Assembly: GCA_029225165.1 (NCBI GenBank)
Contig: JAQXVY010000006.1
Location: forward strand, 1-62,455
Direction: 5' to 3'
DNA: 62,455 bases
From: Oscillospiraceae bacterium
Lineage (GTDB): Bacteria > Bacillota > Clostridia > Oscillospirales > Acutalibacteraceae
Shown: piece by piece, positions 49,831 to 59,267 of the stretch
Position numbering within the stretch: position 1 is the stretch's first letter
Layout: every line of letters begins with the position of its first letter
Notes under the pieces: generated by a model
The model's input: only the letters and a program-made list of their open reading frames with translations
Told to the model about the DNA's origin: nothing
The model's database searches: none
Program-made: the position numbers and the translations under genes

Positions 49831-50823
49831 TTATTTATCAATAGCCTCTACCATAGCACGCATATCTGCAACATCGGATGGATCAAGCTCAATTTCGGCA
49901 GACTTTACATTTTCTGCAATCTGGTCAACTGTTGTTGAACCGCTTAACAAGTTGATAAAGTCACCCTGTGCAAGAATCCATGCAAGTGCAAGGTTGGCAA
50001 TGGTGCAGTTGTACTTCTCACAAAGCGGTTTCCACTGCTCCATAACATCCATAGCAGCCTGCATATTCTCAGGCTGGAACCACTTTTTAGGAATCTGGGC
50101 ACCAACAGGCTTGTAATCCCTTGGGAATGTTCCCGAAAGAAGACCCATTTCAAGTGGTGAATAAGCCTGAATTGTAACTCCGTTTTCACGACAGCAAGGG
50201 ATGATTTCGTCCTCAATGCCACGGTCAAGGATTGAGTACTTAGCCTGAACAATGTCAAGGTCACCGTGCTTTAGGTACTCCTGAATTTGGTTAATATCAA
50301 CATTTGCAGCACCGATAGCTCTGATTTTTCCCTGTGCCTTCAACTCGTTAAGAACTTCCATTGTCTTTTGAATTGGCACATAGTATTCACTGCCCGGAAT
50401 TGACTGCCAATGTGTCATATAAACATCAACATAGTCTGTGCCCATTCTCTTAAGGGACTCTTCAATCTCCTTCTTAACAGATGCGCTGTTAAGGTTTTTG
50501 TAAAGCTGAATTCCGTTTACCTTGTTAAAGAGGTCGCCTTTCATCTCCTGATCCCAAGTAACACCGCACTTTGTGATGATAACAACATCCTCGCGGTTCA
50601 TCTCCTCAAGAGCCTTGCCGATGATTTTTTCGCTGTTGCCAAAGTTGTATCCCGGAGCAGTATCAATAAGGTTAACACCAAGCTTTGGAGCCTCACGGAT
50701 TGTATCAACTACAACCTGAAGGTCGTGGTCGCCGCCCCAAGCGGAGCCGCCGCCGATAGACCATGTGCCAAGACCCATTCTTGAAATGTCAATTCCTGTT
50801 TTGCCAAGTTTCATAGTTTTCAT
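49831..50823 (-). CDS. Aldo/keto reductase
   Basis: This is a NADP-dependent AKR of 330 residues that reduces carbonyls. The catalytic tetrad is visible: Asp and Tyr in NLIDTAPGYNFGNSE, Lys in VIITKCG, His in VYMTHWQS. The C-terminus has the coenzyme segment PLLSGSTTVDQIAENV-like with Ser and Arg-x contacts. Overall similarity is to the AKR11/13 kind seen in sugar and polyol clusters. It is the last gene of the operon; a MITE-like element separates it from the kinase gene. AGGAGG is in front of the ATG. Confidence 0.9.
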   Translation of the reverse strand: MKTMKLGKTGIDISRMGLGTWSIGGGSAWGGDHDLQVVVDTIREAPKLGVNLIDTAPGYNFGNSEKIIGKALEEMNREDVVIITKCGVTWDQEMKGDLFNKVNGIQLYKNLNSASVKKEIEESLKRMGTDYVDVYMTHWQSIPGSEYYVPIQKTMEVLNELKAQGKIRAIGAANVDINQIQEYLKHGDLDIVQAKYSILDRGIEDEIIPCCRENGVTIQAYSPLEMGLLSGTFPRDYKPVGAQIPKKWFQPENMQAAMDVMEQWKPLCEKYNCTIANLALAWILAQGDFINLLSGSTTVDQIAENVKSAEIELDPSDVADMRAMVEAIDK

Positions 50824-50853
50824 TGCAAGTCATCCTCCTAAAAACTGTATTTA

Positions 50854-50960
50854 GGAAACACTGAATAAATCATTTTACACATCTTGTTTGCATATTTTCC
50901 ACCTGTTAGCCCAAAAAATCTGACGGCACAATCTGTGCAATTGATTTAATCAGTGTTTCC
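50854..50960. mobile_element. 107-bp MITE-like element between two operon genes
   Basis: The ends are GGAAACACTGAATAAATCA (left) and the reverse complement of GGAAACACTGATTAAATCA (right), one mismatch in 19. Similarity extends a little further inward (CACA). No ORF is inside. No clear target duplication could be fixed. It is inside the polyol operon, between the kinase and the aldo/keto reductase. Confidence 0.6.
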
Positions 50961-50962
50961 TT

Positions 50963-50998
50963 TCCATTCAGCCCCGTATTTCAACAGGGCTGAATGGA
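50963..50998 (-). terminator. Hairpin after the PfkB kinase gene
   Basis: TCCATTCAGCCC pairs with GGGCTGAATGGA with no T-run. It is more likely an RNA-stabilising or attenuating stem than a true terminator. Confidence 0.5.
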
Positions 50999-51002
50999 AG
51001 AA

Positions 51003-51971
51003 TTATAATATATAATCTTTTTTGTATTTTTCCAGCATTTCTTCAACCATTTCTTTGTTTTGAACACCGGCAGTTGCACCGCTGTACTGAACTGAAATAG
51101 CCGCTGTACAGTTAGCGTAGATACCGCACTCACGAATATCCTTGCCCTGTAAGATAGCTGCAATAAAGCCTGAGGCGAAGTTGTCACCTGCACCGATTGT
51201 GTCAATAGCTGTAACGCCCTTGCAGGCAGGAACAATCATTGCACCTGATTTGTTGCGTATATAACAACCACGCTTGCCTATCTTCATAATAACATTTTTA
51301 ACACCGCACTCAAACAGCTTGTCAGCCACCTTTGACTCCTCTGTTTCGCCTGTCATCAGACAAGCCTCGTCAAAGTTAGGGAAGAAATAATCAACATAGC
51401 TGAGAGCCTCTCTGATGTCGTCAAGGGTTTCGCCCAGACGAGGCTTAATCATATCTGCTGTGATAAGCATACCCTCTGCCTTGGCTACCTTGAAGATTTC
51501 CACAAGTGTTTTTCCGTCAAGCAAAGGACAGTTAAAAATACTTGCAAGGGAAAGGATTTTTGCCTGTTTCATCTTTTCAAAGTCAACATGCTCAATGTTT
51601 TCTTTCCAAAGGCTGCCGTTGCGGTTTGTAACAAAGGTTCTTTCGCCGTCCTCTGTTACAAGTCCGATGTTCATAGATGTGTCAATGTTTGGGTCAACCT
51701 TAATACCCTCAACATCAATGTTATCCTTTTTGCAGGAGCGAAGAATGAACTGACCTGCTGCGTCGTCGCCGATACAGGCGATTATTCCTGTCTTGAAACC
51801 AAGACGGCTGATGATTGTAGCCTCGTTCATTGCATCTCCGCCAACCGACATAGCTATTCTGTCCACCGGATAAGACTCTATGTCGAATATATCCCTTGAT
51901 ACAGGGCGGAGTGGAATATCCACAACCGCCGCACCAAGGCAAATTACATCCAGCTTTTTCTCATTACTCAT
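51003..51971 (-). CDS. PfkB-family carbohydrate kinase
   Basis: This is a ribokinase-type sugar kinase of 322 residues. The N-terminal segment ICLGAAVVDIPLRPVS, the GGDAMNEA site for the sugar, and the C-terminal ATP/anion-hole motif DTIGAGDNFASGF (Asp is the catalytic base) are all present. The start is the ATG at 51971, with an AGAGCAG region upstream; it overlaps the aldolase stop by eight bases, so translation is coupled. In this operon it probably phosphorylates the ketose formed by one of the alcohol dehydrogenases. Confidence 0.9.
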   Translation of the reverse strand: MSNEKKLDVICLGAAVVDIPLRPVSRDIFDIESYPVDRIAMSVGGDAMNEATIISRLGFKTGIIACIGDDAAGQFILRSCKKDNIDVEGIKVDPNIDTSMNIGLVTEDGERTFVTNRNGSLWKENIEHVDFEKMKQAKILSLASIFNCPLLDGKTLVEIFKVAKAEGMLITADMIKPRLGETLDDIREALSYVDYFFPNFDEACLMTGETEESKVADKLFECGVKNVIMKIGKRGCYIRNKSGAMIVPACKGVTAIDTIGAGDNFASGFIAAILQGKDIRECGIYANCTAAISVQYSGATAGVQNKEMVEEMLEKYKKDYIL

Positions 51972-52803
51972 CTGCTCTACCATCATCGCCAAACAGCTTA
52001 ATCTTGTACATTGCTCTTTCCTTAACTGCTTTTCTTACTTCACGCTGTACTGCAAGGTATGGCTCATCCTTGTGAGCGTTAGTAGCTTCCATAGCAGCCT
52101 GACAAAGCTCTGTGTGAATGTTAATCTTTGCAATGCCAAGTGAAATTGCCTTCTTAATATCTTCGTCGCCTATGCCTGATGCACCGTGGAGTACCAATGG
52201 AACATCAACCTCTTTTGCAACAGCCTCAAGAACATCAAATGCAAGCTTTGGCTCTGAACTATAAACACCGTGAACATTACCGATTGCAACTGCAAGTGAG
52301 TCACAGCCTGTTCTCTCTACAAATTCCTTTGCCTTTGTTGGGTCTGTATACTGATATTCGGAAAGTGCCTCTTCATAAACAGTTTCGTTGCCAACATGAC
52401 CAAGCTCGGCCTCAACAGGGATATTGTATGCGTGGAAGTAGTCAACACATCTCTTGATTTCTGCAACATTTTCTTCAAAAGGAAGGGCAGATGCGTCACG
52501 CATTACTGAATTCATACAATGGTTTACTGCATTGTGGAGGATTGTCATATTTCTGCCGTGGTCCCAGTGAAGAATAACAGGAACACTTGCCTTTTTAGCC
52601 ATTGACTCCATCATATAGCAGTAGTCCTCAAAGGAGGTGTTGCCTGTAAAGCCTGTGCCAAAGGAGATGATGATTGGAGCTCTAAGCTCCTCTGCTGCGT
52701 CAATTACGCCCATAAGCATTTCTGCATTCCATACATTAAAGTGAGGAATTGCGTAATGTCCTTCACTTGCTTTTCTTTCCCAAAATCTGATATCTGAAAT
52801 CAT
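51964..52803 (-). CDS. Class II fructose/tagatose-bisphosphate-type aldolase
   Basis: This is a zinc-dependent aldolase of 279 residues. Metal ligands and active-site residues are seen: VPVILHWDHG (Asp and His), VEAELGHVG (Glu), VHGVY (His), PLVLHGASGIG (His) and INIHTELCQAAM. Family: fructose-1,6- and tagatose-1,6-bisphosphate aldolases and relatives acting on ketose phosphates. AAAGGTG lies before the ATG. It is co-transcribed with the kinase, with overlapping ends. Confidence 0.92.
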   Translation of the reverse strand: MISDIRFWERKASEGHYAIPHFNVWNAEMLMGVIDAAEELRAPIIISFGTGFTGNTSFEDYCYMMESMAKKASVPVILHWDHGRNMTILHNAVNHCMNSVMRDASALPFEENVAEIKRCVDYFHAYNIPVEAELGHVGNETVYEEALSEYQYTDPTKAKEFVERTGCDSLAVAIGNVHGVYSSEPKLAFDVLEAVAKEVDVPLVLHGASGIGDEDIKKAISLGIAKINIHTELCQAAMEATNAHKDEPYLAVQREVRKAVKERAMYKIKLFGDDGRADE

Positions 52804-52839
52804 AATTAATCACCTTTCGTAAACAAATTTTAAGCCTGA

Positions 52840-53895
52840 TTAGTCGGCTACCTTAACTACACCCTTAACCATATCGGCTTTCTTTACAGGGTCAATAGCG
52901 TCTGTGAATGCCTGTTGAACATCCTTGTAGTCATAGATATGAGTTACCATATCCTTAACATTGAACTTGCCTGATGCAATAGCCTCGATTGTCTGTGGGA
53001 AGTTATTACAGTAGCGGAATGAGGTCTGAATTGTAACCTCACGGTTAATCTTTAAGAAATTGATTGGTACAGGCTTTGAGTGTGTGCCTACCATCATAAT
53101 CTTACCGCCACGAGCAACAATTTCAACAGCCTGCTGTGCTGTGAATGCAGAGCCTGCAGCCTCAAACACAATGTCAACACCGTGGTCGCCGTAGAGTTCA
53201 GGTGAACGAAGAACAGCAACTGTGTCCTCATCCTTGCCGTTGATAACTCTTGTTGCGCCAAGCTTTTTAGCAAGGTCAAGACGCTTTTGCATAATATCAA
53301 CAACAGTGATGTCTGTTGCACCAAGGCTCTTGCAAGCCTGAAGTACCATAAGACCTATTGTACCACCGCCGAGAATAACAATGCTTTTGCCAAGCTGTGC
53401 ACCGCCTAAGATTGCTGCGTGCATACCAACTGCTGCCGGCTCAACAAGGGCAGCCTCCATTGTTGTCATATTCTCAGGTACATGATATGTCCACTCCTCA
53501 GGATGTGTCATATACTGTGTGAGAGCGCCCTTGTAGTTAGGCTGTGTAGCCATAAAGTCAACACCGGGGCAGATGTTGTAGCGACCTGTGCGACAGTATT
53601 CGCAGGTATTGTCAGGAACACCGGGTTCAATAAGAACCTTGTCGCCAACCTTAAATCTTGTAACCTTGGAGCCGATTTTTACAACTTCACCGGCAACCTC
53701 GTGTCCAAGACCGATTTTCTGGTTAGGGTCTTTAGGTGGAATGAATGGTCCGAACTCAAAACCGTGAATATCAGAACCGCACATACCAACATATTCAACC
53801 TTCATTAATATTTCATTATCCTTTGGCTCAGGAACAGGACATTCCTGAATTTCAAACTGCTTAGGAGTTACCAAAATTGCCTCTGAATTTTTCAT
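52840..53895 (-). CDS. Zinc-dependent alcohol dehydrogenase, sorbitol/xylitol type
   Basis: This is a medium-chain dehydrogenase/reductase of 351 residues. Catalytic zinc residues: Cys in GMCGSDIHGFEFG, then GHEVAGEVVKIG (His, Glu). The structural-zinc loop has three Cys (DNTCEYCRTGRYNIC), one fewer than the usual four, as in sorbitol dehydrogenase. The nucleotide-binding segment is GGGTIGLMVLQACKSLGA, followed by a VVDI strand end (NAD preference). The C-terminus ends FRYCNNFPQTIEAIASGKF as in xylitol/sorbitol dehydrogenases. It likely oxidises a polyol to a ketose. AAGGAGG precedes the ATG. Confidence 0.9.
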   Translation of the reverse strand: MKNSEAILVTPKQFEIQECPVPEPKDNEILMKVEYVGMCGSDIHGFEFGPFIPPKDPNQKIGLGHEVAGEVVKIGSKVTRFKVGDKVLIEPGVPDNTCEYCRTGRYNICPGVDFMATQPNYKGALTQYMTHPEEWTYHVPENMTTMEAALVEPAAVGMHAAILGGAQLGKSIVILGGGTIGLMVLQACKSLGATDITVVDIMQKRLDLAKKLGATRVINGKDEDTVAVLRSPELYGDHGVDIVFEAAGSAFTAQQAVEIVARGGKIMMVGTHSKPVPINFLKINREVTIQTSFRYCNNFPQTIEAIASGKFNVKDMVTHIYDYKDVQQAFTDAIDPVKKADMVKGVVKVAD

Positions 53896-53997
53896 AAAAT
53901 TAACCTCCTTATCTACTTTCCTGCATTGGGTGGGGTAGTACCCAATGCAGGTGACTAAAACTTATATTAAAACAACTTATGTATTTATAAATCTAAA

Positions 53998-55380
53998 TTA
54001 TTCTACATTACCGATATCTTCAACAGATTCGCCTCTTGTTTCAACACCAAGGAAGATGATGCTTACTGCGATGATAACAGCAACAATAGCAATGAGGATA
54101 AATACTCCGCCTGCTCCGATGTTAGCTGCTACTGATGTAACAAGGAATGGGAAGAAGATGTTACTTACACGACCCATTGCGTTACTAAAGCCTGAACCTG
54201 AAAGCTTTGCTGATGTTGGCCACATTTCAGGTACATAAACTGCTGATGCGTAGCAAACATACATATAGATAACTGTGTTCAGCAGGAATGTCATTACGAT
54301 GATACCTGTCATACCAAGTGTGCTTGCAAGCATACCTGTTGCAATACCCAAGCCTGCCATACCTGCGAGGAGGCAAACACCCATTACTCTACGAGGTAAC
54401 TTATCCATAATGAGGGATGCAATAAAGATACCGAACGGAGCACCGAACAAACCGAACATTGTCATAAACTGTGAGTCAGATGTGTCATAACCAAGACTTG
54501 AAAGCATCGATGGCATCCAGTTCATAAGTGTGTACTGGATTGTGTTCATACCGATGAGTACAAGAGAACCAACGATTGTACGCTTTAAAAGCTTACCCTT
54601 AAAGAGAGCCTTATAAGGTAACTTCTTAACAGGCTTTGCTTCCTTAACCTCAACAGGTGGCAAAGGCTTGCCTGTGGACTTTTCGATTTCCTTTTCAATT
54701 CTTGTCATTATGGCGTCTGCTTCTTCGTATCTGCCCTGTGACTCAAGCCATCTTGGGGATTCAGGGAACTTCTTGAAAATTAAGATACAAGCAATGATTG
54801 AAAGAACTGATGGAATCATAAACTGGATTCTCCAGTTAAGAGCAAAGCTTACGCCTGTTGAAACGATTAAAAGTGCAATACCGTTGCAGATTGGGTGTGC
54901 CCAGTTGCCGATAAAGGATGTACGACTTGACCATGTACCACGGTTTCTGCCCGGTACATACTCTGTAAAGCCTGCAAACAGAACAACTAAGAGAGCGCCT
55001 AAGCCAAAGCCCTGAATAAGTCTGAATACATAGAGAACATATACATTAGGTGATAATGCACCGCCCAGCATTGCGATAATGTGGATTATCTCATAGAGGA
55101 GGATACTTCTCTTTCTGCCTATCTTGTCACCGATTGGTCCGCCGATAAGTGCACCGAAAAGCTGACCTGCTGTGTAAATTGTACCCCACATTGCAAGGAG
55201 GGATGTTCCCTCTTCAAGCCAGTGGATTTCGTTAAGTAAGATGTTCTGTACTGAACCGCCGATGCCGTTTGACCAGCATACCAAAAGTGCAAATGCAGTT
55301 ACAAGCCACATTTTTATGTGCCATTTAGATTGGGGCAGACGGTCAAGTCTTGCGCCAATGTTAATATTACTTTTACCCAT
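53998..55380 (-). CDS. MFS sugar/polyol permease
   Basis: This is a 12-helix MFS transporter of 460 residues, sugar-porter-like. The loop motif between helices 2 and 3 is visible (GGPIGDKIGRKRSILLYE). Helix 4-5 has FAGFTEYVPGRNRGTWSS, and a long basic cytoplasmic loop (about 215-245) splits the two halves. It lies among the catabolic genes, so the polyol or rare sugar is the likely substrate. AAGGAG precedes the ATG. Confidence 0.9.
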   Translation of the reverse strand: MGKSNINIGARLDRLPQSKWHIKMWLVTAFALLVCWSNGIGGSVQNILLNEIHWLEEGTSLLAMWGTIYTAGQLFGALIGGPIGDKIGRKRSILLYEIIHIIAMLGGALSPNVYVLYVFRLIQGFGLGALLVVLFAGFTEYVPGRNRGTWSSRTSFIGNWAHPICNGIALLIVSTGVSFALNWRIQFMIPSVLSIIACILIFKKFPESPRWLESQGRYEEADAIMTRIEKEIEKSTGKPLPPVEVKEAKPVKKLPYKALFKGKLLKRTIVGSLVLIGMNTIQYTLMNWMPSMLSSLGYDTSDSQFMTMFGLFGAPFGIFIASLIMDKLPRRVMGVCLLAGMAGLGIATGMLASTLGMTGIIVMTFLLNTVIYMYVCYASAVYVPEMWPTSAKLSGSGFSNAMGRVSNIFFPFLVTSVAANIGAGGVFILIAIVAVIIAVSIIFLGVETRGESVEDIGNVE

Positions 55381-55430
55381 TTTTATACTCCTTAAATTTT
55401 TTAGTCATTTATTTTACTGTAAGCTATAAA

Positions 55431-56132
55431 TCAAATTTTTCTTTGAGCTCCCTCAAGCTCCTGTTCAAGCTCTTGTTCCATTATGGACCACGCTTTCTCA
55501 AAGTCAGGGTCTTTGTTCCACAGTGCAGGAGGTCCTAAAACTACCAAGTCAGCCCCTGCCTCATACAGAGGTCTGTATAAATCCTTGTTCATTGAACCGT
55601 CAGCCTCAATAAGGAAGTTTAGTCCACGCTCTTCTCTGATTTTAGCCAACTGATTAATCTTTACAAACATCTGTGGGTCAACCGGCTGACCGGCGATGCC
55701 CGGGTCAACAATCATAATTGTGACCTTGTCAAGCAAAGGGAGATAATATTCAATGGTACTTAGGGGAACTGATGGACTTAAAGCAACGCCTGCCTTACAT
55801 CCAAGCTCCTTTATTTTGCGTATTGTTACAAATGCGTCACCCTCAATGCAGTCTGTGTGAGGTGTTATGTATGCAGCACCCGCTTTTGCGAATACCTCAA
55901 GATACTTTTGAGGATGCTTAACCATAAGATGTGCGTCCATTGGCTTTAGATTATCTATATGCCTATTAAGGTAATCAAGATAATCAGGACCGATTCCGTA
56001 ACTGGGAACATAGACACCGTCCTTTATATCCATATGAAGATAATCGGACTTTTCATTTATCAGCTTAACCTGTTCCTCAACCTTAAACAAATCACAGCAT
56101 CCCACCGAGGGAGCAATCATTAGCTTTCTCAT
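55431..56132 (-). CDS. Allulose-6-phosphate 3-epimerase-like (AlsE/RPE family)
   Basis: This is a TIM-barrel 3-epimerase of 233 residues. The fold's markers are SDYLHMDIKDGVYVP (metal Asp and His), PMDAHLMVKHP, MIVDPGIAGQP and FLIEADGSMN. The C-terminal end KAWSIM and the DPGIAGQP sequence are closer to AlsE than to ordinary ribulose-5-phosphate epimerase. AlsE converts D-allulose-6-phosphate to fructose-6-phosphate. The start has AGGAGG in front. It is the second gene of the operon. Assignment to allulose rather than to another ketose phosphate is inference. Confidence 0.82.
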   Translation of the reverse strand: MRKLMIAPSVGCCDLFKVEEQVKLINEKSDYLHMDIKDGVYVPSYGIGPDYLDYLNRHIDNLKPMDAHLMVKHPQKYLEVFAKAGAAYITPHTDCIEGDAFVTIRKIKELGCKAGVALSPSVPLSTIEYYLPLLDKVTIMIVDPGIAGQPVDPQMFVKINQLAKIREERGLNFLIEADGSMNKDLYRPLYEAGADLVVLGPPALWNKDPDFEKAWSIMEQELEQELEGAQRKI

Positions 56133-56174
56133 TGATATTACCTCCTAAATACTCGACTAAATATAAGCTGACAA

Positions 56175-57275
56175 TTAATCGTCGTAATCGTATGTGAAAA
56201 TAACCTTGATAGCCTCTTTCTTAGCCATTGCTTCAAAGCCCTCTTTCCACTGGGAAAGACCAAGTCTGTGAGTAATCATAGGCTGAACCTTAATCTGTCC
56301 TGACTGAAGAAGTCTTATGCAGTTTCTCCAAGAGGTTGAGTCATAGGCCATATGACCGATGATACTCTTGTTCCAGGCAGTGATGTCGTTAATTGAAAAT
56401 TCAAGTGGCTTAAAGCCCATACCAACACGAACAATCTCTGCATTTGGTCTTGTCATTTCAAGAGCCTGTTTAAGAGCAATGTTTGCGCCTGAACATTCAA
56501 TCACAAGTCCTAAGTTATCTCTGCCACAGATTTCTGTACATCTTGCAACAACATCTTCCTTTGAACCGTTAACACAATGTGTTGCGCCAAGCTCCATAGC
56601 AACAGGGAATCTAACCTTTACATCCTCGTCAAGACCAACCATAACAATGTTTACAGCACCCATCAGCTTTGCAACCTGTACCGAGAACAATCCAAGAGGA
56701 CCTGTGCCGAAAACTACTACATCCTGTCCGGGGATTAGGTGTGACTGCTGAGCAACTGCCTTGTAAGCATTACAGATTGGGTCAAGCACTGCTGCTTCCT
56801 CGTACTTTACGCCCTCAGGGATTTCCCAGATTGCGTGTTTGTGAATTGCAAGAATTTCGCCTGGAACCTTGCAATATTTTGAAAAACCGCCGCCCCAGGT
56901 GTTGTTGTCCAAGCCAAGGTTTACCTTGTGTTCACAGCAAAGGAAATCTCCGCTTTCGCAAGCAGGGCAAACTCCGCAAACATATGCGCTGTTGTCGGAA
57001 ACAACTCTTTGACCGACATGCCAGTCCTTTACATTCTCGCCTACTTCAACGATTTCGCCTGCAAATTCGTGGCCACGAACTGACTGCTGTTGATCCGGTG
57101 TGATGTTTGTGTCGTCATAACCGTTGTCAACATTCCAGTGCTTCATATCAGCACCACAAATTGCTGCAGCCTTGATTTCAATGATAAGATCATTAGGTCC
57201 GCAAACCGGAACCGGATAATCCTCCATCATTTTGTAGCCACCAAAAGCTGTTCCAAATCTTTTTAAAGCATGCAT
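56175..57275 (-). CDS. Zinc-dependent alcohol dehydrogenase, first gene of the operon
   Basis: This is a second medium-chain dehydrogenase, 366 residues. Catalytic zinc: ICGADMKHWNV (Cys), RGHEFAGEIVEVG (His, Glu). The structural-zinc loop is complete, with four Cys (VCGVCPACESGDFLCC). The nucleotide-binding site is GTGPLGLFSVQVAKLMGA. It differs clearly from the 52840 enzyme, so the two should have different substrates. It is transcribed first, from the promoter at 57328-57356; AAGGAG lies before the ATG. Confidence 0.9.
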   Translation of the reverse strand: MHALKRFGTAFGGYKMMEDYPVPVCGPNDLIIEIKAAAICGADMKHWNVDNGYDDTNITPDQQQSVRGHEFAGEIVEVGENVKDWHVGQRVVSDNSAYVCGVCPACESGDFLCCEHKVNLGLDNNTWGGGFSKYCKVPGEILAIHKHAIWEIPEGVKYEEAAVLDPICNAYKAVAQQSHLIPGQDVVVFGTGPLGLFSVQVAKLMGAVNIVMVGLDEDVKVRFPVAMELGATHCVNGSKEDVVARCTEICGRDNLGLVIECSGANIALKQALEMTRPNAEIVRVGMGFKPLEFSINDITAWNKSIIGHMAYDSTSWRNCIRLLQSGQIKVQPMITHRLGLSQWKEGFEAMAKKEAIKVIFTYDYDD

Positions 57276-57327
57276 AAATCATTACTCCTTTTCCTCCGCT
57301 TTTTGCGGTTATTTATTTGACACCTTT

Positions 57328-57382
57328 ATAATAATACATATTTTTGTGGATTTCAAGCATTTTTTATGTTTGTTTCAAACAT
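57328..57382 (-). promoter_or_regulatory. Promoter of the polyol operon and candidate DeoR operator
   Basis: On the minus strand the promoter is TTGAAA (57351-57356), 17 bases, TATTAT (57328-57333). Ten bases upstream of the -35 is the perfect palindrome ATGTTTG-TTT-CAAACAT (57366-57382), which resembles GlpR/DeoR-type sites. The nearby DeoR protein is the likely binder. Its place upstream of the -35 leaves activation or repression open. Confidence 0.75.
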
Positions 57383-57893
57383 TTGTAGGAATACACAAAA
57401 GAAATGTCGATTTATTGTGCATTATAACATATGCACAAATATTATCCACATATTTTTCAATTTTATTTATAATTTATAGCCACATAATTCTCGATAATTC
57501 ACTTTTATTACTCTGAGTATATGTTTCGCAAATAGTACTGAAATTCCGAAATCTGTAAAAAATTCTTTGTTTCCAACATTTTATTTGTTATTTTCCATTT
57601 TTTATGGAATTTTTGTTGTAATTAACACAGATAGCCTTTAAACTTTCATCACTAAAGCCCTTATTTTTTGATAACCATACTGTAATTATAAGTTTTCCTG
57701 TAATTTTACATTAGTAGCAAAGTATATAATCTGTATTTCAGACATCATAAATCTGTTTTTCCTATAAAATTGGATAAAATTAATAAAAATTTTCTTCAAT
57801 GTCCAAATTATATACTAAGTTATTGCTCTTGTTTATTGAATTTCAGAGGACTACAATATTAAAGATCAAAGAAATCGGGGAGGTAAAACAATA
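57383..57893. other. AT-rich non-coding gap before the second MATE gene
   Basis: It is low in GC, with no credible ORF on either strand. TATACT near 57811 could be a -10 for the MATE gene; no -35 stands out. Confidence 0.45.
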
Positions 57894-59267
57894 ATGCACA
57901 TAGAAAAAAAGCATAATTCACATCAGATGAATATGACTCAGGGACCTTTAGGCAAAAAAATACTGATGTTTGCCCTCCCTCTGGCAGGCAGCAGTATCCT
58001 GCAGCAGCTTTTTAATTCAACAGATATTGCTGTTGTAGGACGGTTTTCTTCCAGTCAGGCGCTTGCAGCTGTGGGAAGTAACGGGCCTATTATCAATTTA
58101 ATGGTTTTGCTATTTACCGGCCTTGCTGTTGGTGCTAATGTGTTGGTTTCCCGATATGTGGGAAAAAACGAAAAGCGCAAGGCAAACGATGCTTCTCACA
58201 CAGTTATTGCACTTGCACTTATTTGTGGATTTTTACTTTTGGCTGTGGGGCAGCTGACCTCCGGCGCTATTCTTAAATTGATGAACACCCCTGACGATGT
58301 TATTGAGCTTGCCTCAACATACCTTAAAATTTACTTCTTAGGCACACCTTTTCTTATGATTTACAACTTCGGCTCTGCTGTATTAAGAAGTATAGGGGAT
58401 ACAAAGCGACCGCTGTACTGTCTTTTCATTTCCGGAGGAGTAAATGTTGTTCTAAACCTAATCCTCGTTATTGTCTTTGATATGAGCGTTGCCGGTGTGG
58501 GAATTGCAACTGTTGTGGCAGATGCAGTAAGTGCCTTATTTGTAATGTATTATCTCATTAAAGAGGAAAACACCTACATCAAAATTAATATCCGAAAAAT
58601 TCACATCAATAAAATTCACCTTAAAAAGATAATGATGATAGGATTACCTGCCGGCATACAGGGTATGGTTTTCTCATTTTCAAATGTATATATTCAGTCC
58701 GCCGTCAACAGTCTTGGCTCTGACGCCGTTGCCGGCTCTTCCGCTGAACTAAACTTTGAATACATTACATACTATATTGTCTGTGCTTTCAGCCAGACAG
58801 CAGTCACCTTTACAAGCCAAAACTACGGCGCATTAAAGCCGGACAGGTGTAAAAAGGTTTTCAGATTGTGTATGCTTTTTGGTTGCCTTACCTGTGGAAT
58901 AGTCAGCGTAATATTTATGACAGGAAGTAATATATTCATCAGATTTTTCACAACAAACCCTGTTGTTATCGAATATGCTATTACAAGGATGAAAATTGTA
59001 ATGCTATCAGAGCTATTAACCACCTCTTACGAAGTAAGCTGTGCTGCCCTTAGGGGATTGGGACATTCATTCTTCCCTGCAGTTATAACAATTTTCGGTT
59101 CGGTAATTTTCAGGATAGTATGGATATATACAGTATTCAATTTATATCACAACTATTGTACATTGCTTATTGTTTATCCGATTTCTTGGGTATTGACAGG
59201 TATTGCTGTAACGCTTGCGTATTTTTGGGTAAGAAAATGTGAATTTAGGAAGTTGAATATCTCGTAA
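57894..59267 (+). CDS. MATE-family efflux transporter (second copy)
   Basis: This is a 457-residue antiporter with 12 predicted membrane helices. It starts MTQGPLGKKILMFALPLAGSS, then QQLFNSTDIAVVGRFSS, typical of the NorM/DinF-like MATE group that is common in gut Clostridia. The second half begins KIMMIGLPAGIQGMVFSFSN. It is not closely similar to the 27470 MATE protein. GGGGAGG lies nine bases before the ATG. It is a single gene, with a hairpin at 59493 some way downstream. Confidence 0.92.
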   Translation: MHIEKKHNSHQMNMTQGPLGKKILMFALPLAGSSILQQLFNSTDIAVVGRFSSSQALAAVGSNGPIINLMVLLFTGLAVGANVLVSRYVGKNEKRKANDASHTVIALALICGFLLLAVGQLTSGAILKLMNTPDDVIELASTYLKIYFLGTPFLMIYNFGSAVLRSIGDTKRPLYCLFISGGVNVVLNLILVIVFDMSVAGVGIATVVADAVSALFVMYYLIKEENTYIKINIRKIHINKIHLKKIMMIGLPAGIQGMVFSFSNVYIQSAVNSLGSDAVAGSSAELNFEYITYYIVCAFSQTAVTFTSQNYGALKPDRCKKVFRLCMLFGCLTCGIVSVIFMTGSNIFIRFFTTNPVVIEYAITRMKIVMLSELLTTSYEVSCAALRGLGHSFFPAVITIFGSVIFRIVWIYTVFNLYHNYCTLLIVYPISWVLTGIAVTLAYFWVRKCEFRKLNIS

